A DNA stretch of 64,000 nucleotides from contig CM034547.1 of NCBI GenBank assembly GCA_020055645.1, positions 67,180,884-67,244,883 of the forward strand, written 5' to 3'. The position numbers and the translations under genes were made by a program. How positions within the stretch are numbered: the first letter of the stretch is position 1; each line of letters opens with the position of its first letter. Source of the stretch: Tomocerus qinae (Eukaryota; Arthropoda; Collembola; Entomobryomorpha; Tomoceridae). This document shows positions 14,309 to 25,272 of this stretch, piece by piece. The notes beneath the pieces were generated by a model, which saw only the letters and a program-made list of their open reading frames with translations, ran no database searches and had not been told where the DNA came from.

Positions 14309-16589
14309 ATGGCTACAAATATTTTTAAAATAAATAGTTCCAAATGGATATTTTCACTGAATCGCCTGTCAAATAAGCTGAGTGCACAGCGAATACGAAC
14401 AATAAGAACAGAAGCAAATGTTGTTTCGAGTGAAGAAAGAATTGCCAGCAGTGCTGAGGGTGTAACACTTCCGGAACTACTTTGGTCTAATCTTCACAGA
14501 TGGGAAAATGACAAGGCATTTGTGAGCAGATACATAAAAATTTCCTTAGATATTTTTTAAATCAATGTATAAGTACATTAATAAATATTTCGACCTTTGT
14601 AGGAATGTGGTGTCTCGGGTAGAATGTATACACATGGAGATGTCTACAGGAAAAGTAAGAGTTTCGCAACTGCACTTTTACAATCTGGATTGAAAAGGAA
14701 CGATGTCGTAGGAATTGTCTTGCCGAATATGGTCGAGTTTCCAATTGTGTATGTGGGCATTTGGGATGCAGGATTAATTGCATCTCCTGCAAATCCAAAC
14801 TACGTTACAGGTTTTATAATTATCTTCCAGTTTGAGATGAAGAGAACTAAATGAGAATTTCTGTAGCAGTCTTTTTCTCTGAATGTGTAGGTGAAATTGC
14901 CAAACAAATGCATTCCTGTGAAGCCAAAGCTGTAGTGACAGTCCCTGAAATGGTCGAATCGGTTAAGGAAGCTCAGAAATCATGTCCAAAGTTGAGATCG
15001 ATAATTGTGATTGGAGATCCTCCACCGGACTGTCACTCTTTTTATGAAATGGTTAAAGTGAGTTCGTTAGGGACGGAATTTTTGAAGGGATCGCAGATAA
15101 CAAATGAGGATGTTGCCCTGTTACCATACTCAAGTGGCACGACTGGTCCTCCCAAAGGCGTCATGCTAACCCACAAAAATATTGGCACTAACCAACTGCA
15201 ATTATCTTCTCCGGATTTTCACAACGTAAACATTAACGAGGGAGGCGACACCCAAGACAGACTTATAGGAGTGCTTCCATTTTTCCATAGTTATGCATTT
15301 AATGTTTTATTGGCTTCAACTTTGTATCAAGGACATTTTGTATACGTCATGCCCAAATTTACCCCACAGGTTTTCGTTAAAGCATTACGAGATCATAAGG
15401 TTCGACGACACATTTGGGATAATTCACTTATCATTTCCAATTTTTGTTATTCATTTATTGATTAATTATTGATAACGTTTTTTCCTTCCTGAAAATTATA
15501 TTATTGATGATTCACTCAATATTAGCCAACTTCGATGCACCTCGTTCCTCCTTTGGTTAACTTTATGACCCAAAGTCCTGATATCGGAATGATGGAAACG
15601 AAAGATTTGAGAGCAGTATTGGCCAGTAAATCAAATATTTGTGTAAATTTTAATTATCTATCTACTACAGTTGGATGCTGCTATTTTTTCATGGTTTCTC
15701 TACAGGCGCTGCTCCTGTTGGTCTAACTTTGAGAAACAATTTTTTGGAAAAATTTGGTTCGCACATATTTTTCCAGGAGGGATATGGAATGACAGAATTG
15801 TCCCCATGCAGTCACTTGGTACGAAGATCAATCAAAAATAGTAAACCATCATCCTGTGGTAATGTCATACCAGAAGCATTTTGTAAGATTGTGAGCCTTG
15901 ATAACGGGGAGACTCTTGGTCCTAATGAAGAAGGCGAACTGTGTGTGAAAGGCCCGCATGTAATTTTTAAGTCGAGAAGTTGTAGCTTGTAGCGCATTAA
16001 TTTTTTTCAGTAGGTAATTGAAACCTTACACCGGATTAATCCAAAATATTGTATTAAATAGGTGATGAAAGGTTATTATAGAAATGAGAAGGCGACAAAG
16101 GAAACAATAGACCCTGAAGGATGGCTCCACACGGGCGATATCGCTTATTACGACAAAGACGAATGTTTTTACATTGTCGATCGACTGAAAGAACTCATAA
16201 AAGTCAAAGGACTTCAGGTACCTAATGCCCATTCATTATAATGGATAATAAGATGTCTGGAATACAAGGGGATTTTCTATTAATTTTTTCAATTTTAGGT
16301 GGCCCCGGCTGAATTGGAAGATATTCTCCGCAAGTTTCCTGGAGTAGCCGATGTGGCTGTTATTGGAATTCCTGATGATCGGGCAGGAGAAGCCCCAAGA
16401 GCCTACATTGTTAAAAAAGACAATCAATTCGTTTCAGAAGCAGAAATCCATGAGTATGTAAACAAACAAGTTTCAGATCATAAACGTCTTAAAGGTGGAG
16501 TTGAATTTGTGGATACCATCCCCAAAGCGGTTAGCGGGAAAATCTTGCGAAGGGAACTCAAAGCCAACTATATCAAGCAGAACTGTTGA
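14309..16589 (+). CDS. Acyl-CoA synthetase, 4CL-like (class A, copy A1)
   Basis: This AMP-forming acid:CoA ligase of the ANL superfamily activates a carboxylic acid through an acyl-adenylate; the substrate is unknown. Seven exons (14309-14521, 14603-14810, 14891-15399, 15526-15625, 15706-15959, 16062-16217, 16299-16589) join to 576 aa. Visible motifs are the P-loop [10 protein letters not shown] (about 221-230), active-site His in LPFFHSY (273), YGMTE (370-374), HTGD (451-454), [11 protein letters not shown] (468-478) and the catalytic Lys of SGKILRR (561). The first 34 residues have no acidic residue and are rich in Ser, Asn, Lys and Arg, like a mitochondrial presequence. The C-terminus (KQNC) is not a PTS1 signal. 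Intron 4 splits a codon that is Gly in most paralogues but Ser here. AATAAA lies at 16658. The ATG at 14309 aligns with the start of A2. Confidence 0.92.
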
Positions 16590-16877
16590 TGGACATGTTC
16601 ATATTTCAGCTTAACTCATATTTATGTATGTTTGTGTTTTGAAAATCTTTTTTGTCAATAAAATCTACGATTATGATTTATTCTTCCACTAAGTTATCTG
16701 ATGAAATACAAACGATGCGCCATTGATAACCTCATTTATTTTTAAAGCTGATTCCTAGTGCCATACGGTAAATTACTCATCCAAATTATAAGTTTGTGAT
16801 TGTAAGTGAAATGCAAAATATCCATCGCTTGTATACTCGCTGGCACTTTTCGTGTTCACCACACTGTTCATGACATA

Positions 16878-17561
16878 CAGGGTCGTCACGTTACTATTCC
16901 CCCCACCACCACAGTACAACACAGACTAGATATCAAAATGGTCTATACACCATCTTGTAGAAAATATTTTTGTTAATCTAATCGACTCCAACACCATGTA
17001 AATCCGTTAGGAAAAACATGGTAAAAAGTTTTTGAAAATAAACAGTTGAAAATTTTAAAAAGTTCTGCTTGCTTTCCAACTCTCCGAATTTCCCCAGGTC
17101 CCTAAAAATTGTGGAATATTGTTTCCAGAATGATTTTTAGAATTGCATTAGTCATTCTTTCATCAATTTTCACCAAAATCGGAGGTGGTAGATTTCCTAA
17201 CTTTTTGTGGATTACTCCAATTTTGACAAAATCTCGAAGAAGTTAGAAAATCAACCACCTCCGATTTTGGTGAAAATTGGTGAAAAAAATCACTAATACG
17301 TTTCTAAAAATTATTATTCTGGAAACAATGTTCCCAAATAATATTTTTGGGGACCTTTTAAAATTCGGAAATTTGGAAAACGGACAGAATTTGTTATAAA
17401 ATTTTTGATTTTCATTATTAGTTACCCGGCTTTTCCTAACCGATTTGCATGGTGTTGGAGTCGATTAGATTCACAAAAATATTTTCTACAGGATGGTATA
17501 TAGACCAATTTGATATATAGTCTGTTTCGAGCTGTGGGGAATTGTATAAGCGATGACCCTG
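16878..17561. mobile_element. Tc1/mariner-like MITE (684 bp, long inverted repeats)
   Basis: The two ends are long imperfect inverted repeats starting CAGGGTCGTCAC on the left and CAGGGTCATCGC on the reverse of the right. A TA dinucleotide flanks each side. The arms continue inward: the GGTCTATA(C/T)ACCAT and CTAATCGACTCCAACACCATG segments occur in both, and the central part (about 17085-17360) also pairs. There is no transposase frame. The TA duplication and CAGGGT terminus are typical of Tc1/mariner, so I call it a non-autonomous relative. It sits just downstream of ligase A1. Confidence 0.8.
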
Positions 17562-17571
17562 TACATAACAA

Positions 17572-17814
17572 GCACGTATGCAGGACTGAGTTTCGGAGGG
17601 GGCTAGATTTCCAATAGATATTTTAAGTATATATATTCGCGCGTAGCGCGAAAATTTTTGGCATTTTTTGAAGGAAATGAGTAAAAAATAGCCTAAAAAT
17701 GGCAAATAATCGCGCGGAGCGCGAAATGTTTTGTTATTTTGAGAAAAAAATCCCTTTTTCTTGGATTTCGGGGGGGGCTTCAGCCCGTAAAGCCCATCCC
17801 TAAATACGTCCTTG
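17572..17814. repeat. Small repeat with GC-rich palindromic patches
   Basis: The ends are loosely inverted (CACGTATGCAGG on the left; the reverse of the right end reads GGACGTATTTAGGG). The inside holds two similar islands, CGCGCGTAGCGCGAAA and CGCGCGGAGCGCGAAA, in AT-rich sequence. It also has a poly-G run beside GGCTTCAGCCCGTAAAGCCC. This looks like a short interspersed element. I cannot assign a family. Confidence 0.4.
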
Positions 17815-18239
17815 GTACATAATATGTTTATTATTGTTTTTATTGATTCCGAATATCGAATTGGTCATCTAGTAAAAAAGAAGATTGTGATGTGACTACT
17901 TTAAATGTTCTTACGCTTATCTCATATTAAACCAATCCAAAAATCAAATATTCAATCAATCTCAATTTTAACCAAAGAATCTGCTACTCCATCCAGATAG
18001 TAGTGTCGTATTGGGTTGAAATCCCTATCACATATCCACGTTAACTAAGTAATTAAGTAATTATATGTATTATCTAATCAACTATATGCAGCTTGTAGCT
18101 AAAGAAAATCAAGAAAGAGTTTAATAATCTTATGCTGACATAAAATGCCTAGGAAAAGTGTCTTAATACATATAATTCAACATATTATAAAAGTGATAGA
18201 CTATAATGAAAAATATGACGTCCAAAAGATTTTCATTCA

Positions 18240-18660
18240 TTTAAAATTATTCAAGATATTTGCATATACTTAACTCTCCCAAAGGCCTTTGACTACTTGT
18301 CTTTGATAAAACTTAAACCGAGAGCCAATAACCTTGACAAGATTTTTTCATTTTTGGCAGATCTTTTGAGCTTTTGAGTCAAGGCTTTTGGTCAGGAAAT
18401 ATCCATAATCTACTATTCCAGTAATAAAATTCAGCCAACATAGTACTTTCACAGCTTATCGATATACTATACCGGACTTGTTTTTAGCAAACTGTAATCC
18501 AGTAGTCTTTCGGGTTTGGTATAAAATGAAGATAAGTGTTTATCTTATCAATGTCAAAAATAGTTGATTAAGTTAAACTTTCAAACCCTCTTTGTTACCT
18601 ACAGTCTATTGTTTCCTGTTTGTAGTGGTATTTAATAAAATATTTTTACGAACTCTTGTG
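18240..18660 (+). repeat. Duplicated 5' flank of a ligase gene (paired with 21510-21890)
   Basis: This stretch aligns with 21510-21890, the region upstream of ligase A2. Both hold CTCCCAAAGGCCT, then a TGATAAAA segment, then ACCTTG(A/G)CAAGAT, then TAAACTGTAATC or AAACTGTAATCC. Both end in a TTGTAGTGGT(A)TTAA(A)TAAA stretch. The order is the same with small indels. It shows that the pseudogene unit downstream was copied together with its upstream flank. Confidence 0.7.
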
Positions 18661-18846
18661 TCAAAAGAAATTTGTAGAAATCGGTCAAGGTATGCAAAAA
18701 GCTGAGTGTATCTATTTATTGCATTTTCAAAAACCAATATTTTTAATCAAAACTTTACCCAATTTAAATCAATAAAACCTACGTAAAAGTATACTTGAGT
18801 CAACAAGTTGTTACAAGGTAGGTTAGGTCCGTTAAAAACCAAAATA

Positions 18847-20818
18847 TTTGTCTAATCTTCACAGATGGGAAAATGACAAGGCATTTGTAAACAGCTATAA
18901 ACATAAGAGCTGCCCTGAATACGTTTATAGTTGTTTATGAAATCAGTTTGTGTAGTACATATAATATCACTAGAAATAGGCCCGTTCTCCGAACGGGAAA
19001 AATGGGTAACCCCTTAATGGGGACGGTAGATCATGAGTATGCATTATGCATTAAAAAAGTATGAAAATTAACAGATTAAAATGTTCAAAACATTGCTTGC
19101 TGCATTGCTACAACATCATACGGACGGGGAACCAAATACAATACTTATCGAATCAACATAATAATAGTGAACCAAAGTCAACATCATATCATTTAACTAA
19201 ACAGCGAAATTAAAGTAAATGTTTGAAGTCCTTTCATCAGCGCCTGATTTTTATTATATCATTAATATTATATGGACACAATATGTAATTTTAAATCCCC
19301 CCGTCAATTTACATCACCCCGCGTCATTTTACATTACCACATCATTGTAAATAGACGTAATTTTAAATAACCCCATCATTGTAAATAGACGTCATTTCAA
19401 ATAACCCTGTCATTTAAAATAGACATCATTGCAAATGACCCCGCCATTTATTTTAAATAGACGTCATGGTAAATGACCCCGTGATTTTAAATAGACGTCA
19501 TTTAAATCACCCCGTCATTTTAAATAGAAGTCATTGTAAATGACTCCACATTTTAAATGGTCATTTTAAATAACCCTGTCGTTTTAAATAATTTTGTCGT
19601 TTAGAATCACCCTTCATTTTGAATAACCCGATTGTTTTAAATCTATAAACGTCATTTTAAAATATCTTGTCATTTAAAATAACCTCGTTATTTTAAACAT
19701 TCCTGTCATTTTAAATAATCTCTTTATTTTAAATATTCCTGTAACCGTAAATGTCCAAGTCTTTTTCACATCATCATTTTGAGTAGCTCGTTTTGTAATT
19801 AGCTACCACTATTTTAATCGTCCTCGTTATTTCTATCTATTTTCTATCTACCCCGTCACATTTATTGACCAATCCTATGTCAAGTCAAGTCATAGCATAT
19901 TCAATCCAAAACCAATCCATTCTAACTATATAAACGTTGTATTGCCATTAATAGTTTGACTCCGCTGCGGTAGCCCCGTTCGAGGTGAAAGGGACACTAA
20001 TCTCTTTACATGGCGGAGGCCTGTCTGCTTAAAGAGTAGGACTTTGTCAAATTTTCGAAATTCACTGGCAAAATATTTTCTACTAAAAAATAAAAAACTG
20101 GAGTCGCTACCGTCTTCTTTATTAAGTCGAGTAGGTCAGGAAAAAGTTTGGTAAAGATCGGATGAAAACTGTAGGAGGAGTATCTGGACAAAACGTGACA
20201 GATCGGAGCGTTTTCTCCCACTCCTTCAATGTTAAAATTCGAAATTCAAAAAATCATAAAACGATTCCTATGAAACATATCGTTTTGAAACTCAAGGTTT
20301 GGGGTTCTGACTATGATGTGCCCATCCAGTAAAAATTTGAAAGTCGTAAGTTGATGTTAAAGGACATTTGTGCAGCTATTATTATATAGATAAGTATTGT
20401 ATTATTCCACGTGTGTGTATAGAAATGTGGTGTCTCAGGTAGAATGTATACACATGGAGATGTCTACAGGAAAAGCAAAAGTTTCGCAAATCCACGAGAA
20501 TTTTCTATTCCATTTTTTCAATTTTAGGTTGCTCCAGCTGAATTGGAAGATATTCTCCGCAAGTTTCCTGGAGTAGCCGATGTGGCTGTTATTGGAATTC
20601 CTGATGATCGGACAGGAGAAGCCCCAAGAGCGTACATTGTTAAAAAAGACAATCAATCCGTTTCAGAAGCAGAAATCCATGAATATGTAAACAAACAAGT
20701 TTCAGATCACAAACGTCTTAAAGGTGGAGTTGAATTTGTGGATATCTTTTCCAAAGCGGCTAGCGGGAAAATCTTGCGAAGGGAACTCAAAGCCATTTAC
20801 ATCAAGCTGAACTGTTAA
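18847..20818 (+). pseudogene. Deleted ligase pseudogene (between A1 and A2)
   Basis: Three pieces of a class A ligase lie in order. A 3' fragment of exon 1 (about 18847-18893, coding [12 protein letters not shown]) is followed by the start of exon 2 (20423 to about 20488, [21 protein letters not shown]). That runs directly into intron 6 sequence and a full-length exon 7 (20528-20818). The junction near 20488-20492 removes the rest of exon 2 and all of exons 3-6, including P-loop and active-site His. Exon 7 is still open and close to that of A1/A2, but has FSK where others have IPK just before the catalytic SGK. A repeat element fills the exon 1/exon 2 gap. The exon 1 start codon is also missing. 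It is not expected to make an enzyme. Confidence 0.9.
18970..20392. mobile_element. Unclassified repeat element inside the ligase pseudogene
   Basis: The left end has a palindrome, CCCGTTCTCCGAACGGG. A degenerate array follows at about 19300-19780, built on ATTTTAAAT alternating with CCCCGTC and AGACGTCAT units. A more complex tail (about 19950-20380) follows and ends in TATTATTATATAGATA. There is no coding frame for a transposase or reverse transcriptase. The simple-repeat tail hints at a non-LTR or Helitron-related non-autonomous element, but I cannot decide. It lies in what was intron 1 of the pseudogene. Confidence 0.5.
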
Positions 20819-22361
20819 CGGTATTTTTATATTAGCCTTACACTGGAACTATACTCTACGTATTTTTGTTTTCTGAAAATAGATTTTCTGCCAACAATGT
20901 ATACGAATTTGTGAATTATTGTTTATGGAATCCCTTTAAAGATCAAAGAGACACTTCTATTGTTATGCTCTAATTTATTAAAATTACTGTCATTTTTGCA
21001 AGTCTGATTTTCCTCATAAGTCATGAATCTCCTTTCTAATTTTCTTTATATTTGATAAGTACTAACTAATGGTAGTATATTCTTAATTCGTGCTTCAGAG
21101 CAAAAGCTAGATGTACAGAATATATCAACAATTAGGCTGCTCATTCTGAAGCATTATATTAAGAGAAATTGTCTATTTTCAATTTTTAATTGTTCTCCTT
21201 ACATCTATAAAACTTTAATTAATCCGATCTAAACGTATTAGTATTGTTACAAGGTCAATTTAGCCAAAGAGATATCGCTGATAACAGTAGTAAACATAAA
21301 CGTACGGATATAGAGACCTGTCTACACAACCAAGATTAATTAAACTATATAATATTATATTTTATGTGTATTATCTGTTAACTTATACGAAAACGTTGTG
21401 ACTTAAAGTTTTATGTTGACATAAAATCTCAAGTGCAACCGTTTTTTAAACAATTCATTATGATGGAGGATTAATGGAAGTTCGAAAGGAATTCCAGATA
21501 TGCTAAGCACTCTAACCACTCCCAAAGGCCTGTGAAACTGTGGCTCTGATAAAAACACAAACCGGCAGAAAATGACCTTGGCAAGATAGTTTTTTGTGGG
21601 ATGAGGCAGTACAGAGTCCAGAAAGCCAGCAATTCCCATGTACAAAGCTAATATTTTACACACTTTTCCTGCTTTTCGATATATAATCAAAATATGCTCA
21701 AGTAGACTATCTTTTATTAAACTGTAATCAAGCAATCATAATTTTATGCTTTTGGCTCTGGCACAATAACATGAAATAAAGATAATATATATTTAGTTCG
21801 TATCAAATCAGTGTCAAGATTAGTTGTCTAAGCTGAACCTGCTATAAACCCTATTACTGTATTGCTTGTAGTGGTTAAATAAATTTGGTAGTGTTAAATG
21901 CTACCAACTCACATAAAATGTGATCTATAGTTAGATAAGTACTTGGGTTAGAGTTTTTCAACAATATCATCCAGAATATTAAAATGAGAATAATTATAGT
22001 CTAATAATATTTAAATGCTACAGCCTTCCATTTATAGGATATTTGCAAAAAACTAGGTTTACATGATTTTATACCATATCCCTAAATGGATTTCGTATTT
22101 TTTGTCAGATTTTTGTAAAATGTATATCTAGGTAGACTAATTTAATTTAACACGCGTAATTTAATAAACTGTTTTGATACAATAGATAAACCCATCTCCA
22201 TTTAGTAATTAGGGCAATTAGACTCATGCAGATGCATGATTCAATGAGACTAGTCTCACTGAAGTAGAATCAATCAGTGAGCCAGCCGCCTCCAGAAATC
22301 TTGAGAGATTGTTTATTGGAAGACTGTAAAAAGTGAGAGTGCAGTGGTGAAGTAAAAAGAT
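20819..22361. other. Intergenic region upstream of ligase A2
   Basis: The AT-rich 3' flank of the pseudogene comes first. It is followed by the duplicated upstream block 21510-21890, shared with 18240-18660, and then the presumed promoter of A2. An open frame on the - strand (21403-21735) lies in the duplicated block. It is not maintained as an open frame in the other copy as far as I can align it, so I do not call it a gene. Confidence 0.4.
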
Positions 22362-24601
22362 ATGGCAATCAATATTTTTAGAAGAAATGGCTATAGATGG
22401 ACTTTTTCACTAAAACGCGTATCGAATAAGCTGAGTGCACATCGAATACGAACGCTAAGGACAGAAGCAAATGTTATTTCAAGCGAAGGAAGAATTGCCA
22501 GCGTAGATGGTGTAACACTTCCGGAACTACTTTGGTCTAATCTTCACAGATGGGAAAATGACAAGGCTTTTGTAAGCAGATATTATAACATTAAGAAACG
22601 CCTTTTTTAAATATGCTTATAAACTATTTGCGAATAAATAAAGAGATGGTTTTTTGACATTTGTAGGAATGTGGTGTCTCGGGTAGAACGTATACACATG
22701 GAGATGTCTACAGGAAAAGTAAGAGTTTCGCAACTGCACTTTTACAATCTGGATTGAAAAGGAACGACGTCGTAGGAATTGTCTTACCAAATATGGTCGA
22801 GTTTCCAATTGTGTATGTGGGCATTTGGGATGCAGGATTAATTGCATCTCCTGCAAATCCAAACTACATTACAGGTTTTATAATTATCTTCCAGTTTGCG
22901 ATAAAGACAACTAAACGAGTAGATTTCTGAGCAGTCTTTTTCTCTGAATGTGTAGGTGAAATTGCCAATCAAATGCATTCCTGTGAAGCCAAAGCTGTAG
23001 TGACAGTCCCTGAAATGGTCGAATCGGTTAAGGAAGCTCAGAAATCATGTCCAAAGTTGAGATCGATAATTGTGATTGGAGATCCTCCGCCGGACTGTCA
23101 CTCTTTTTATGAAATGGTTAAAGTGAGTTCGGTAGGGACTGAATTTTTGAAGGGATCGCAGATAACAAATGAGGATGTTGCCCTGTTACCATACTCAAGT
23201 GGCACAACTGGTCCTCCCAAAGGCGTGATGCTAACCCACAAAAATATTGGCGCTAACCAACTTCAATTATCTTCTCCGGATTTCCACAACGTCAACATGA
23301 ATGAGGGAGGCGACACGCAAGACAGACTTATAGGAATACTTCCATTTTTCCATAGTTTTGCTCTTTGTGCCTTAGTGGGTTCAACTTTGCTACAAGGACA
23401 TTTTGTATATGTTATGCCCAAATTCACCCCACAGGAATTTGTCAAAGCATTGCAAGTTCACAAGGTTCATTGAGAAAATGATTTTCGACTATTTAGATAT
23501 TCGTTCATAAAATTATTTATTTTTGTTGGTAATCATTTACGATGGACTCATTTATATTGACAGCCAACCTCGATGCATCTCGTTCCTCCTTTGGTTAATT
23601 TTATGACCCAAAATCCGGATATTGGAATAGAGAATACGAAACATTTGAGAGCAGTTATGGCTGGTATTATTTTATTGTGAACCTTTCATCATTTGTACTA
23701 TGTACTTTTCTATTCATAAAGCATTTTTTCCAGGCGCTGCTCCTATTGGTCTTACATTAAGAAACGGTTTTTTGGAAAAATTTGGTTCGCACATATTTTT
23801 CCAGGAGGCATATGGGATGACAGAACTATCTCCGGCCAGTCACATGGTCAGAAGATCAATCAAAAATAATAAACCATTATCCTGTGGTAGTGTCGTACCG
23901 GAAACTTTATGTAAAATTGTGAATATTGACAACGGGAAAACCCTTGGTCCTAATGAAAATGGCGAAATTTGTGTGAAAGGACCTCAAGTAATTTTAAACT
24001 TGGATCATTATAACTTTTTGGTTGGAACCCTCGAATTACATATAGCAAAGAACTAAGCCCCAATCTTTTCGGTAGATGATGAAAGGTTATTTTAAGAACG
24101 AAAAAGCAACAAAAGAGACCATAGACCCTGAAGGATGGCTCCACACGGGCGATATAGGATATTACGACAAAGATGAATGCTTTTACATCGTTGATCGACT
24201 GAAGGAACTCATAAAAGTCAAAGGGTTTCAGGTATTAAAAATACCTTGTGGCTGTATTGGATAATAAGATGGCTGGAATCCACGAGAATTTTCTATTTTT
24301 CCAATTTTAGGTGGCCCCAGCTGAATTGGAAGATATTCTCCGCAAGTTTCCTGGAGTAGCCGATGTGGCTGTTATTGGAATTCCTGATGATCGGGCAGGA
24401 GAAGCCCCACGAGCGTATATCGTTAAAAAAGAAAATCAATCTTTTACAGAAACAGAAATCCAAGAATATGTAAACAAAAAAGTTTCAGATCATAAGCGTC
24501 TTAAAGGTGGAGTTGAATTTGTGGATATCATCCCCAAAGCGGCTAGCGGAAAAATCTTGCGAAGGGAACTCAAAGCCAATTACATCAAACAGAACTGCTA
24601 A
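22362..24601 (+). CDS. Acyl-CoA synthetase, 4CL-like (class A, copy A2)
   Basis: Seven exons (22362-22571, 22667-22874, 22956-23464, 23564-23663, 23734-23987, 24076-24231, 24311-24601) give 575 aa with the complete ANL motif set, including [10 protein letters not shown] and SGKILRR. Exon 2, intron 2 and most of exon 3 are almost identical to A1. Just after the active-site His the sequences part: A2 has [18 protein letters not shown] where A1 has [18 protein letters not shown]. This region lines the acyl pocket in ANL enzymes. Introns 3-5 are divergent from A1, so the similarity is patchy. Exon 6 opens with Met-Met where most copies have Val-Met. The N-terminus is basic and free of acidic residues to about residue 33; the C-terminus is KQNC. 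A polyadenylation signal lies at 24709. Confidence 0.92.
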
Positions 24602-25272
24602 TGTGATGAGCTGAAAGGGCTTCTTTTCTTTAACCTTATCGTGAAACGTTTCAAGATACAACCTTGTGTATATTTTCTGTTTCGAAAATATTTCACTACA
24701 ACTTACCCAATAAAACACTACGAAATTTATTTCTGCTTTATTTTTTTCGTTATTACAGAATAGTTAATTTAACCTTCTGATGCTATGCTGGTGTAGTCTC
24801 TTTCCCTGTCGAGACAATCCTCATTCTAACCTAACCTAACACCAAATAGTGAAAAGTGGAGCTATACCTAAAAGACGATTTCTTCTGTGATGCAAATAAA
24901 TAAAAAATAACTAATCATTAAGTAACTATACCTGAATTAGAACTACGTACACACTGTTGAACATTGGCTTGGAGCCGATCCAAAAGAGAATCAATGTCGT
25001 AACAAGAAAATTTATCTTTCCAAATCACACACTTGCATTTGTTTAGAATAAGGAGATCGCACCCAAATCATGTCAAGGAAGGGGATTTCTCCGACGCATG
25101 CGCTGAATTTTGAAATACTTGGTCTTATCCCTGTGCAGTTGTGCAGAGGTCCTTTTGTTTTAGGGAATGTATACAGGGGATCCAAAATTGGGATTATTCT
25201 GCAGACCAAAGTTTCAGACGCTTCACTTTTCATTGGATATTATCATTGATATTAAGTGCTAGATTATATACC
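24602..25272. other. Intergenic region between ligase A2 and the NHL gene
   Basis: It holds the A2 3' UTR and the presumed promoter of the NHL-repeat gene. A short CCTAACCTAAC tract lies near 24830. I see no gene. Confidence 0.4.

Noticed and set aside
21403-21735. 110-codon - strand frame upstream of A2
   Set aside because: It lies in a duplicated flank whose other copy (18240-18660) carries indels that do not keep the frame.
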